A stretch of 64,000 bases of DNA from Owenia fusiformis (Eukaryota > Annelida > Polychaeta > Sabellida > Oweniidae), in the NCBI GenBank assembly GCA_903813345.2, contig CAIIXF020000012.1, positions 25,806,184 to 25,870,183 of the forward strand, in the 5' to 3' direction. This document shows, in pieces, positions 1-32,403 of the stretch. Below the pieces are notes generated by a model, which worked only from the letters and a program-made list of their open reading frames with translations, was not told where the DNA came from and did not search any database. Position numbers and translations under genes: made by a program. Every line of letters starts with the position of its first letter. Positions within the stretch are counted from its first letter, which is position 1.

Positions 1-1229
1 CAATCTGGGAATATGCGAAGAGACGGGATGTCATTCTTGATGGGAGGGGTGGCATTTATGGATGGGTCATACCATAGAAATTCCGTATGATGGGTAGTCC
101 AGCGCTGAACTACCCCAGGTGATATCCCATGTTGCCTCGCTGCCCTGATTTTTCCCGCTAACCAATTACCCCAGCCATTTCTCAACACAAAACTATCTAG
201 ATATGTCAATTGACTCTCTGGCCCATACCACCAGTTTCTATTCGAGTCTGCTATAGCTACATTTTCTTTAAATCCAGGTAATAAGGTTGAGAAGTAAAAC
301 CAGATGTGTTCTCGTAGCCATGTGTTTTTGCTATGGTCAATATTAAAGTGTCTCTTAACTAAGAACAGGTATTGTGTCAATGTCCGAGTTGTATATGCTC
401 CATATGATACTCCTTCATTGAGAGAGCCATCTTTTATCAAATCCAGTAAGTACATGTTGCCTTCGAGTAGTGTCAATGTTTCTTTTATCCAACGACTAGC
501 TTCTCGTGTATGTACTGATGCTACTATAGCCCCAGTTAGGATGGCCACCATGTTGGATGCAGCATGATTCTGAATGTAACACTTGCCCCAAAAACGTTGA
601 TGTGATTTCTGATACATATATCTTGTCGTTTCGATGATCTTATTCAGATACTTTTGCTGACGCTTGACATCGAAGCTGTCATAGAGAAAATCAAATACTG
701 TGGCATAGCCAATAAGAGAATGGGATATCGGGACCTCATCCGTAGGCATATTCTTCACCAACCAATCAGGATATTTAGTCAGTTGGTCCATTGAGTCCTG
801 GATGAACGTGAAGACTTCATCATCATCTGGATAGATTAAAAGATACATGGCCAAAGGAGGCAAAACATTCCCATAAATCTCATTCCAGGATCCTGCGAAT
901 TTAGAGTACTTCCCAGGAGGCATTGTTCTTTCTCTCAATTTGAGGATGTCATCTCTAGCATTACATAGGTCTTCAACAATATGGGCATGTGTCGTCCTAG
1001 CTTTATGTTTAAATCCAGAGATGGCATCTTTATCAAAGTATAACATAGGGTGATGGTTTGCTGTTCTGTGATGATTTGCTGTTCTGTGATGATTTGCTGT
1101 TCTCTGTATATTAATTAGTTTTGTGACATTGAAATGTTTGTTGTGTATTTTTGTTAAAGATGTTCCATGAGACATACACAATATGCAGAATGCAACAATC
1201 AGTTTAGTAACATGATTACATGTTTCCAT
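1..1229 (-). CDS. DSE: Dermatan-sulfate epimerase, N-terminal 409 codons (runs off left edge)
   Basis: A reading frame open from the ATG at 1229 down to base 1 gives 409 codons without an intron. DSE converts D-glucuronic acid to L-iduronic acid in chondroitin/dermatan sulfate in the ER/Golgi lumen. The start is supported by a hydrophobic signal peptide (residues about 8-20, LIVAFCILCM). A short insert of three TANHHR-like repeats follows at about residues 44-60. From MLYFDKDAISGF onward the frame reads like the DSE/DSEL catalytic region: KFAGSWNEIYGNVLPPLA, then DEVPISHSL, then YIQNHAASN (His222, the position expected for the family's catalytic histidine), then SYGAYTTRT (Tyr276 and Tyr279 near the expected catalytic tyrosine), then HHTEFLWYDPS near the edge. 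The vertebrate enzyme is about 950 residues, so more than half is missing to the left. Family assignment is from recalled conservation, not a search. The absence of introns could be ancestral exon structure or retroposition. Confidence 0.85.
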   Translation of the reverse strand, partial: METCNHVTKLIVAFCILCMSHGTSLTKIHNKHFNVTKLINIQRTANHHRTANHHRTANHHPMLYFDKDAISGFKHKARTTHAHIVEDLCNARDDILKLRERTMPPGKYSKFAGSWNEIYGNVLPPLAMYLLIYPDDDEVFTFIQDSMDQLTKYPDWLVKNMPTDEVPISHSLIGYATVFDFLYDSFDVKRQQKYLNKIIETTRYMYQKSHQRFWGKCYIQNHAASNMVAILTGAIVASVHTREASRWIKETLTLLEGNMYLLDLIKDGSLNEGVSYGAYTTRTLTQYLFLVKRHFNIDHSKNTWLREHIWFYFSTLLPGFKENVAIADSNRNWWYGPESQLTYLDSFVLRNGWGNWLAGKIRAARQHGISPGVVQRWTTHHTEFLWYDPSINATPPIKNDIPSLRIFPD

Positions 1230-1541
1230 TTTGAGTTTCTGTATGATGTATATTCTTCTCAGTCTATACACTTTTTATTATTGGATACCAGTATAGTTTC
1301 AGTTCAATCTAAGCCATATGACTTGGCTATTTTCTATAGATCGCTTGATTTTAAACTTCAATAGATTTAATAAAAAGGTTCTTAATAGCCAAAGGAGGAC
1401 GTGCCATCCCATGATTCTTTTTACTCTGAAATAACAAAACAAAACTGGAAATTTCTGCTCTGGTGGTTGCAAGATGAAAAGAGTAAAATAGTTAAGACTA
1501 AACTTTATAATGATTATACAGTGGGCATGTCATGTATAAAA
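1230..1541. other. DSE upstream region, no feature recognised
   Basis: AT-rich sequence upstream of the DSE start codon. It should contain the DSE 5' UTR or promoter on the minus strand, but I see no clear TATA box or initiator. Short open frames here have no recognisable protein features. Confidence 0.4.
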
Positions 1542-1878
1542 CAGGGGCGGATCTGGGAACCAACAAGGGGGGGCGCCCAAACTTGTGGTCTGAGAAAAAA
1601 ACTTCCGGGCTTGCGCGGAAAAAAATTTTGGGCCCCATAAACCCAAAAGTGGGCCCAAATTTTGAAATTTTGAGGCCCATTTTCTTCAAAATTTGGCCTA
1701 AAATTAACAAATAAGGCCTTACAAGGCCAATTTATGACCCAAAAGGCCTACTTTTTGGGGCCTTAAAGCCTTTTTAGCCTCAAAATTTTTTTTGGGCACA
1801 ATTTTTTTTTTCTGGGCCCACCCAAGGGGGGGGGGGGCCCGGGCCCCTGGGCCCCCCCCCCCCCCATATCCGCCAGTG
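1542..1878. mobile_element. MITE with CAGGGGCGGATCT-type termini
   Basis: The left end CAGGGGCGGATCTGGG and the inverted right end (CACTGGCGGATATGGGG read on the other strand) form imperfect terminal inverted repeats around about 337 bp of G/C-run-rich, GGCCC-rich sequence. The direct repeat TAAAA flanks both ends (1537-1541 and 1879-1883), giving a 5-bp target-site duplication. The termini resemble hAT-type non-autonomous elements; the 5-bp TSD would fit a hAT5-like group. No transposase is present. Confidence 0.7.
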
Positions 1879-2379
1879 TAAAATATGTTGACTATATTTG
1901 AAACTGTAAATTTATGAATGGGTTTTGAAAATTTCACTATTAAACTCATTGTTCTTTAAAAAGCAATTTTTGCTTTATTGATCAAGAAGCTATTTAAGGG
2001 TGTAGCTGGTTTTATAACTATTTAGATTTTAATACAAGGGGAGCATTAAAGATCCATAGAGTGACCTTTTATACAAAGTTCATGTGTATTGACATTATTC
2101 AGGTTTTTGAATAGAGCAATTTCAACGCCCTCATTAAAAAATCATGCTTTCAAATAATTGAATTCTTCAGAACTGTTCAAGGCATACAATTGATTTTATT
2201 TAATATTTAGATTGGTGATATACATATTTTTTTATTATGTTTTTATTTTCCTTTCATAGCCGAAAATACATATTACGTCTACTTCCAATCGCCTGGGCAT
2301 TCTAGGTAGTTAAAAATTATTTGAGGATTTTATGTTTAGGCTTTTTGATGCACTACACTCTGCACACAACAGACTATGC

Positions 2380-2582
2380 AGTGATCTCCCCAGCATTAAA
2401 TCAAGTGGGCGCAGCACCCACCTGAGATTTTGAAGGAGGCTTGCACCCACCTGAAAATCCATTTGCACCCATTTAAAAATGAGAAAAATCATGAAAAATT
2501 GGCATATTTTGACAAATTTTGGTCTGAATTGTGAAAGTGAAAGTTTTGCACCCACCTGAGAAAAAATCCTGAGGAAAGCATG
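2380..2582. repeat. Dispersed repeat beginning AGTGATCTCCCCAGCAT
   Basis: Contains several reiterations of GCACCCACCTGA and is related to sequence at 59712-59825, which begins with nearly the same TGATCTCCCCAGCAT and also carries GCACC-type reiterations. Two copies in one window mark it as an interspersed repeat; class undetermined. Confidence 0.5.
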
Positions 2583-2704
2583 TATAATCCATCATTGATT
2601 TTTATTGTGACATCATACAGAGCAATGACATATAGGCTAGTAGAATGGAGGTCTGAAAATTGTTAATTTACACATAGAGGAAAAGGACAAATGAGGTACC
2701 GTTG

Positions 2705-3009
2705 TTAACCTCTTGAATACCAGCCTCAAAAAATGGTTTGAAACCAGAGCATTTTTCATTTTCTGCTAGTTTTCTGGATATTTACATCTAAAAACACAAT
2801 GTTTGTATTTGATTTCATAAGAATAGTAAGCATAGACCCATTACATATATTCTAAAACATAATTTGTGAAGATTGGATAAAAAATGCCAAAGTAAGAGCA
2901 GTTTTAGTGAAAAATTCTGTAACAGATATATTTGTCGCTCTGGGTTTCAAATGGATTTTATTTGTGACAGATATATCCGTCATTCTGGGTATTCAAGAGG
3001 TCAGGTTAA
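2705..3009. mobile_element. TTAA-flanked MITE, piggyBac-like
   Basis: Starts TTAACCTCTTGAATACC and ends with the inverted counterpart GGGTATTCAAGAGG followed by TCAGGTTAA. TTAA at both outer edges and inverted ends are the hallmarks of piggyBac-type insertion. The interior has two related copies of a GACAGATATATCCGTC-like motif. No transposase is encoded. Confidence 0.55.
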
Positions 3010-3432
3010 GGACAGGGTGCATGTCGGGAAATTTTCTGCATTCCTCAATTGAGTCACATGTTATTTTTCAAACAAGAATAACTCCTTCCCCACATTGTCT
3101 ACATCTTCCAGGTTTGCACAAAGAGTGCACTTATGTGCCTAGAAAAGCCTTGTGAGGAGGTTTGTTTTGGAAAATGTATAAAAAATGAGAAAATTCAGTG
3201 AAAAAAAATTCTGAAAATTTTCTGATTTTTTTCACTGAATTTTCTTGTTTTTTATACACTTTATCAAAACATTCTTCTCACAAGTCTTTTCTAGGCACAT
3301 GACATAAGTGTACTCTTTGTGCAAAACTGGAAGATATAGACAATGTGGGGAAGGAGTGATTCTTGTTAGAAAAATAACATGTGACTCAATTGAGGAATGC
3401 AGAAAATTTCCCATCATGCACCCTGACCTTAA
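3001..3432. repeat. Fold-back inverted repeat, about 200-bp arms
   Basis: The left arm (about 3001-3205) and right arm (about 3220-3432) are inverted copies at roughly 90% identity by eye. Both contain a GGAAATTTTCTGCATTCCTC block, a CACATGTTATTTTT block and a TGTGCCTAGAAAAG block, and meet at a short AT-rich centre. It abuts the TTAA MITE and lies just upstream of the first PI4KA exon in the window. Confidence 0.75.
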
Positions 3433-3548
3433 GCAAAGGACTCCACCTTTTCAAATCCACTTGTACATAAGTTTGAAAATTGCAAAAACATCCGTTTCCA
3501 TAGCAGCCTTTTAATGATTGAGCTGAACCATTTTGCATGTCATTTCAG

Positions 3549-25214
<21,666 letters not shown>

Positions 25215-25490
25215 GGCATATGAGCCATATTTGGAATGCATATATTAAATGAAGAATAGACACAGATGTCCATATTTGGATACTATGTAAAATGTGTGCC
25301 AAATTGCACCCACAAAAGGGAAAAGTACATGAGGAATATGTGTTGAAGTTGGCATACCATATTAGGTATATGTGACCATATTAGGAAATTCCATTTAATA
25401 CTAAAATTGAGACCAGCATTATGAAGTATGAAACTTAAATATGGACTTCAAATTACAATATTATATTCAGATGCCTAGTCTACTGGTATA

Positions 25491-28064
25491 TACAGGGTGG
25501 TCCAAAAAAAGTGAACCCCTGCAACAGGCTACAAATTTCTTAATACATGCATGAATTGGCTCATATTATCACATGTTGTAGAGAAAGGTCTAAAATTTTG
25601 GTTGATGCCATAATTTATTCTCAGTCTTAAATTTTGAAAAAATTACAAGCGTTTAACAAACATGCCTGGAAATTAGATATTGTACAAAATTTTACAAATG
25701 TGATTCACGGAAATTGTTGAAACACGGGTTAATTGTTAAAAACGGGTTAACAAGTCCAATACACTCTAAATTAGGATTAAAACAAGGCTGCTTAATCAGT
25801 CCTTTATGTTTCAACTTATATATAAATGACATAATAGATATTTTTGATGACCAATGTAAGCCTGTCAAAACCGGTAGTAATGATGAAACGTTAATAAATG
25901 TACTCTTATATGCGGATGATCTGGTCTTGATATCAGAAACAAATGAGGGACTACAATACTGTCTTGATAAACTAAAAACATATTGTTCAAAATGGAAATT
26001 AAACATTAATATTGAAAAAACGAAAGTTGTGATTTTTAATAAATCAGGAAAAATAATAAAACACAGTCATTTTAAATTTGGAAGTATAAATATAGAAAAA
26101 GTAAATGAATATAAATATTTGGGATTTGTTTTAAAAAGCTCTGGGAGTTTGAAACATGGCATATCAGAATTAAGCAAGAAGGCGTTGAAAGTTATTTTTA
26201 TGATGAGACAAAATTTTAAGTTTTCAACTATCAATGTAGAATTGCACACAAAAATCTTTGACATGTGTGTTAAGCCTATATTATTATACGGAAGTGAATT
26301 TTGGTCAATGCTTCACTTGAAAGTTGACAGAAGGATTAGTCAAGGGGACCTTAAACTAGAGAGTTCTTATGAAGACTTTATTCCTGAAAAAATACACAAT
26401 AAATTTTGCAAATTCCTTTTAGGGGTTAACAAATATACTTCAAGTTATGCCGTCAAAAAAGATTTAGGAAGATTTCCATTAGCTATAGACTCACTTATAT
26501 ATTCCATAAAATATTGGTTGAAATGTGTGCATCAAACAAACGCGGATAGCTTAATAAATATATCATTTCGGGATAAAAATAACATATATGTCAAACATAT
26601 GGAATGCATATTAAAGTACTTTCATTTTCAACATGTCTTTGAAAATGGGAGTACGTTTGGAATAAAACGATTACTAAAAGCAATTAAACTTGAAATGCAA
26701 AGAAAATATATAGAACTTAATGATAGAGCCATAAGGGAAAATAGAAAACTTGGAAATTATATAAAAATTGATTACAATCTGGAAAGATATTTAACATTAA
26801 GCGTGAACAAAATGTTAATTTTTAAAATGGCCAGGTTTAGATTAGCAAACCATAATTTAAGAATTGAAACAGGGAGACACGAGAAAAAGAAAAAAGATGG
26901 CACTAAACAGCATCGACTTGAAATAAATGAAAGAATTTGTCAGATTTGCAATAAGGGGGAAGTAGAGGATGAAAAACATTTTCTTCTTGTGTGTGATGGC
27001 TATAAAAAATGTAGATTTGAATTTTTTAATAAACTAAGTTTTATTGACACATTTGATAATATGTCGGATGAAGAAAAATATAACTTTTTGATGACTTCTG
27101 ATGATTTTGAAATTGTTAACGAATTGATACATTTTATAAATAAACTTTTTAATCAGCGTCGGGAGCTATTTGAAAAAGGAAAGATTGTACGATGGTATTT
27201 GTGAAACAATGCATGTTGTTTTTTTAACTGTATAATTATATGTAAATGTCTTGTAATTGATTTTGTGAGGAAACCAAGTGTTTGGTTTGAAACACAATAA
27301 AAAAATCTTGTTAAACAGCTTTCAGTTAGAGATACAAGTTTAAAACCCTACCATATGACAAAGGGGACACTATTCAAGCAGAAAACACATTTCACACTTT
27401 CATTGATCATTTTGAAGCATTTTTAACTGTTCAACAGTTCAGGGGTATGTTACCTACACCAACAGTTAGAGGGGGGCTTCTTATGGAAGGAAGTTGCCCC
27501 CTGTGACCAGGAATCTGATAATCTCTTCATCAAATATCTTTAAAAAATCAAAAGAAAATCCAATATTCAATGTTTTGAGCCATATATCATTAGAATTGGT
27601 CCATGATTTATGAAGATATTGACATTTCAAGATCATATAGGGGTATGTTCATGATTTCACTGGAAATGTTTTCATCTGTGGAAGCTTAGCACATCTCTTT
27701 GGATCACAATAACTTTGCAACTAACAAATGTAGGATGCTAGTTTTAAGCCATAATATGCAAGATTTAAAATTGAACAAAGTCAGAAAATATTAGGTCTTT
27801 AAGACTGCAGCTTAAAAAATTCTCAGGGGAAAGGTGTTAAAGGGTTGAAGAATCGCGGATATTGAAAATCACAATTTGTCCATTTTCAGTAATGTTTGGT
27901 TAGGGCTTATGATTTCTGCAAATTTCAAGACTAAGAAAAATGTATGGTACCAACATAAATTTTAGACCTTCCTCTACAACATGTGAAAATAAAAAATAAT
28001 TCCTGCAAGTAATAAGGGAAATATGGCCAGTTGCAGGGGTTCACTTTTTTTGGACCACCCTGTA
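25491..28064. mobile_element. Mariner-like element with perfect 35-bp TIRs carrying a LINE insertion
   Basis: TACAGGGTGGTCCAAAAAAA at 25491 continues to a 35-bp repeat that is perfectly inverted at 28030-28064. TA dinucleotides lie outside, and the termini resemble mariner-type ends. No DDE transposase is seen; the only long frame is a reverse transcriptase (25714-27204) ending near an AATAAA plus A-run at about 27296, interpreted as a nested non-LTR insertion. Non-LINE sequence left (about 200 bp) and right (about 740 bp) is the original non-autonomous element. Confidence 0.85.
25714..27204 (+). CDS. 5'-truncated LINE reverse transcriptase, 496 codons
   Basis: Non-LTR retrotransposon ORF2 fragment. 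Visible are the LKQGCLISPLCFNLYIND motif (RT motif B), LLYADDLVLIS (catalytic YADD), the WKLNINIEKTKVV segment and thumb region, then a C-terminal zinc-knuckle-like CQICNKGEVEDEKHFLLVC. The fingers, the first catalytic Asp motif and any endonuclease are missing, which is usual for 5'-truncated LINE copies. The frame is otherwise free of stops across 496 codons, so the insertion is recent. The Met at 25714 is only the first in-frame ATG, not a real start. The 3' end has AATAAA and an A-run. Clade not determined. Confidence 0.88.
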   Translation: MLKHGLIVKNGLTSPIHSKLGLKQGCLISPLCFNLYINDIIDIFDDQCKPVKTGSNDETLINVLLYADDLVLISETNEGLQYCLDKLKTYCSKWKLNINIEKTKVVIFNKSGKIIKHSHFKFGSINIEKVNEYKYLGFVLKSSGSLKHGISELSKKALKVIFMMRQNFKFSTINVELHTKIFDMCVKPILLYGSEFWSMLHLKVDRRISQGDLKLESSYEDFIPEKIHNKFCKFLLGVNKYTSSYAVKKDLGRFPLAIDSLIYSIKYWLKCVHQTNADSLINISFRDKNNIYVKHMECILKYFHFQHVFENGSTFGIKRLLKAIKLEMQRKYIELNDRAIRENRKLGNYIKIDYNLERYLTLSVNKMLIFKMARFRLANHNLRIETGRHEKKKKDGTKQHRLEINERICQICNKGEVEDEKHFLLVCDGYKKCRFEFFNKLSFIDTFDNMSDEEKYNFLMTSDDFEIVNELIHFINKLFNQRRELFEKGKIVRWYL

Positions 28065-28379
28065 TATATATTAGAAAGCATGCATATATAGTATAGTACT
28101 AGGGTATTTATTTCATTTTATATGTTTATTGCCATACAATTTTTTTCAATTTTATATCAAGTAAAACATGATATTGATAAATCTATAGTAAGTCAAAGGC
28201 TAAAATATTAATATTGAACATTAAGAGATGTTGTCAGTAGTTGTGAAAAAATGAAGTTGTTTTCTTCGTGGTTTTAAACCCCCTTCTTCATTTAAAATCA
28301 TTGATTTTTCAGTCATTTGAAATTTTCAAAAATTATTAGTCTTCGAATTCACAAATTATTGAAAATATGCCATTCATCT

Positions 28380-28582
28380 CAGGCCCGTAGCCAGAATTTT
28401 CCAAGGGGGTTCACTTTTCCCAAAAATTCTAGGGGGGGGTTCACTTTGGCAAATTTGGCCAAAAATCTCTCAAAAAATAGTCAGAATGGTGAAAAACTGC
28501 ATGATTTTGAAAGAAATTTTGGCCAGGGGGGGGGGGGGGTTCGCCCGAACCCCAAGCCCCCCCCCCCCTGGCTACGGGCCTG
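28380..28582. mobile_element. CAGGCCCGTAGCC-family MITE
   Basis: CAGGCCCGTAGCCAGAATTT and its inverted partner CTGGCTACGGGCCTG bound 203 bp, with CATCT directly repeated at 28375-28379 and 28583-28587. It is the best-preserved copy in the window and has long G and C runs flanking TTCGCCCGAACCCC. Confidence 0.9.
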
Positions 28583-30042
28583 CATCTTATGAAGTTAAGT
28601 TCATTCCTTCAGAACTAATGACAATTAGAGATTTGTTCTTGATAATATTAGACCCAAGGGATATCATATTTTGTGGGAAAATTGTGCATTCCAGTAGGGG
28701 TTCATGGCCATTTGTGATGACTGACCATGTGTGTCCAAACAAGAATGGTAGAATTTCAAAAAGTGTAAATCAGAGCATTATGACTCAGTTATTGAAAAAA
28801 TAAAGCAGAAATGGTGAACAGGCCCCAAAATATCACAGAAGTATATATTTATTCAGATGCTTTTCAACTAAAACTGATCAAACTGAGAACAAAATTAAGA
28901 CTATATTATTGTTAACTAATATAACCTCATTTGAAAAAAATGTACCACTTTGAAACAAGTATTTTTATTGCACTTTGAAAAAGTTCTATATTGTCAATAT
29001 CTTCTTTTGCTTATCGGCCTTTGTGCGTCTGGATGAGTTGGTGGGCGCACCATAAATCATGTACTGTATATCTTGTCATCAAAATTCCAGGAAAATTGTT
29101 AGCCATTTAACTTAAATTTCTTTCAGTTGTAAGAATAGATATCTAGGTTTTAGGGCTTGTTTGTTAAATCAAATGACAGCCATTTTGCTCTTTAAAGTGC
29201 GATATTTATCACTCTGTGTCGTATTTTACATTACAACGGGCAAGTGCAATATTTTTTTTTATTCAGCATTGAATGTAGTGTCATACAATTCAGTGACAAT
29301 TTATTATTGGATTGAGAAATTGTTATTGAAGTTGTTCATGAAATTAAAATGTTTTTATCGCATTTGTAAAGTGTTACAGTGTATATTAATCATAGTCATG
29401 TGCTAATGGACGTACATCGGTTTTCCTACGACGACGGGACTTGCATGTGTCCGCATATGCAATGCACCACAAGAAATCTTGTCATCCAGAAAACTGTCCA
29501 TTTCTCTAACTCAAACTGTTTATTTACAATTGTAACAGCAAACTAGTGCCAAGGTCTGATGAACTTTGTAGGCATTCTGGGCACATTACATGGTGGCCAT
29601 TTTGAATTTTCTTGTGGCCATTTTAAATTTTCTTGATTTTGTCAAAATTTCAGAATAATTCATCGGATTTACCTGAAAGGTTTATAGAGGCAATTATTGG
29701 TGTTTTGCTTTTCAAGTGCGATATTTACACATGTACCCCTGTGTGTGATTTTTGTTATAGTTCATAGTGGATCTATTTATTATAGTGGATTATTTATTAT
29801 CACTTAATATTCTCGTGAAAACATGAAAAATCAAGACAATGATGATAATTATCCATTAGAATATTAATATTTATAAAACTTCAAATGGAAATGTTTAATT
29901 GTGACTTTGTGAAAAATTCAGATATAAATTAAGAAATAAATTAATAATGATGAAAACAACGAAACAACGTTTAGTGTTATGTCCCAATGAGATTCTTAGT
30001 TCATTTTTGTCCCCGTACATCCTTCATCAATCCTTAACTCTA
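28583..30042. other. No gene or element recognised
   Basis: AT-rich sequence with only short uninformative frames. A GTGGCCATTTTGAATTTTCTT motif is directly repeated near 29590-29630, of the type found in the satellite cores further right. Confidence 0.4.
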
Positions 30043-30344
30043 GGGGCCGTGAACTCCTACAATCCCAATCTAATCCGGATAAATTTTATCTTTTTGGATA
30101 AATCTTGGATTACTAATCTGAAATATTTGGTGAATTCGTACGATCCGAAGATTATGAGGGGGAATCCCCAAGATTTATCCAATTTGCATTGGAATTCGGA
30201 TTTATCCAAAAAGTAATCTACCTCAAGAGGTGGATTGAGATTTATCCTGAGATTAATCCCAGGAATGTACGAATCCACAGTTTTTGGATTACCATGACGA
30301 AATTTATCCGGATCGGATCTGGATCGTACTAATTCACCGCCCCA
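30043..30344. mobile_element. Palindromic MITE, GGGGCCGTGAA ends
   Basis: GGGGCCGTGAACTCCTAC at the left is imperfectly inverted at the right (TAATTCACCGCCCC). Long imperfect arms contain reiterated GGATAAATTT / AAATTTATCC motifs. No coding capacity. Confidence 0.75.
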
Positions 30345-30527
30345 AGTCAAGAATAACTCAAAACTCTCCATCCTTGGCTTGTTAGAGTTAGGAATAGAAC
30401 TCGTGTAGCACGGGCCCGCCCGAGGTTACTCAAAGGCGTAAAACACCCGGGAATTAAATTGTTTGTGCAGTGGTTTGAAGCTACCTGTTAAACTGCCATA
30501 AACTCATATTTAGGATCTAACCTTGTT

Positions 30528-30920
30528 AAAGGACGATTCCGGTTTGGAGAACAGTCTCCTGGGCTAATAATTTTTTTTATGAAAAATATAGAAATATTAC
30601 CCAAATTAAACTATGAATATTAAAAAGAGGACATTTAAATCTACAAGATGTAAAAATAACAAATTGGTCTGAAGCAGGGGTAACGCTCAATTAGACCGAT
30701 TCAATAAAAATATAAGTCTCGATTTGGGGAAAGAAGTTCATCAGTGTACTGCGCTAATATTTTTTTGCGAAACATTTAGAAATATTACCCAAATTAAATT
30801 ATGACTATTCAAAAGAAGACATTCAAATCTATATTATGTAAAAAATCAAATTTGTCCGAAGCAGGGATAATGCTCATTTAGATTGATGACCTTCGTTCTC
30901 CAAACCGAGAATCGTCCTTT
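30528..30920. mobile_element. AAAGGACGATTC-ended MITE with an internal direct dimer
   Basis: AAAGGACGATTCCGGTTTGG at the left is inverted at the right (CCGAGAATCGTCCTTT). The interior is two direct copies of about 190 bp, each with AGAAATATTACCCAAATTAA and GAAGCAGGG. The copy at 59095-59478 has the same structure in opposite orientation. Confidence 0.85.
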
Positions 30921-32403
30921 TCTACTCAGTTGCTTCGTTATCAGCTAATCTTTTCTATGTGAGGTGTTACACTGGCACAGCATTTCTTGGTTTAGTGGAA
31001 TCAATTGGTGCAAGGCCCCCATAGGGACCTTGCGTTTTCATACTAAAGTTCGTTTTGGAATTTTTTCTTATTGTTCTATGTATTTAAAGACATTTTAGAG
31101 ACAGGGCCCTTTTTCTAAAGCCCTTTTTAGAAAAATAATTGAGATTACAGAGGATACCCATTATTACTGCTTTTTAACACAATGTGAACAGAAAATTCAA
31201 ATTTCAAACTCCTTTCCTCACTATAATTCACCAATGGAGAATGGGAGTTGAGCAACCAAACTTGGCACAAAGTTGGACCCTAAGATGAGCTCTAATCTGA
31301 GGGGTTTGATCTTTTAAGAAATCATACATTTGCCTAGCAACCACATAGTAACCATCTAAAATAACATATTTTACAATATAAATCCACTTAATATATGCTA
31401 GGATGCTATAAGACCATTACAAAAAGTCTTCTTATCCTAAAATACAATAATTCAAACATATTTACAGAAGTGACATCACCATGTTGCATAGCAACAACAT
31501 GGCAACAGGTTACAATGCCCATTTTGACATTTGCACACCATGTTTCTATTATATGCTCACTTGCATGCTTTTGGATCCCTTCCACATTATTTCTTAACAT
31601 ACAGAAATTGTAGTTAAGCATAAATGATGCAGTTATGCCTGACCATTTTCCCTAGCAACTTCCTAGCAACGGCTTAAAATAATGCTTAAATTTGCCTAGC
31701 AATGACGTAGCAACAGCCTAAAATAGCAATGTTTCTCATAAAAATAATTTATAAAGCTTTGTTGCTCCACACTCAAAAATCTGTAGTCTCTTGTGTAAAG
31801 CATGATGGGACATTTCTTGTCTTATGCATATCAAATTACAGTCCTGCAATTCATGTTTAGGTTCTGAGATAAAGTGAATACAAAATATTCATTGTATTTA
31901 TCCTTGTTACATTTTCAGCATTAATACCCCTAAGATAATACTCTATTTGGGTTAATTGCTACAATTTCCTTTGCAGTTGCATAGTTTCGGTGCAGTAGAA
32001 TGCATCGTGGCATTTGCAGTTCCCTTTGCAGTCACATTTGGTGCATCCACATTTAATTATGACTTTACATGCCTCGGATGCTTGCGACAGTATTGTCCAT
32101 CTGGGTATGCACAATCCTGATGCGCTCCTAAAAAAGAACTGGATCCACTATATGGCATTGCCCCCATACATGTGCTCCTTGGAGCATGGCATTATAGAGT
32201 GCTGCATCTCATGTTGGAGGTACTCTATCTGGATCCATCTGTCATGAGTGAACATGTGCCTGCGCATGGTATCGAGATTTATCTCGCTGTTTGTAGGCTG
32301 GTAAACCAGGATAATGAACCTCTCAATTGTGCCCATAACTTCTGTTGTTGTTACGGTTGATGGGCGATCTACTAGAGTCAAAAGGACACCTGTTAGATAA
32401 TTA

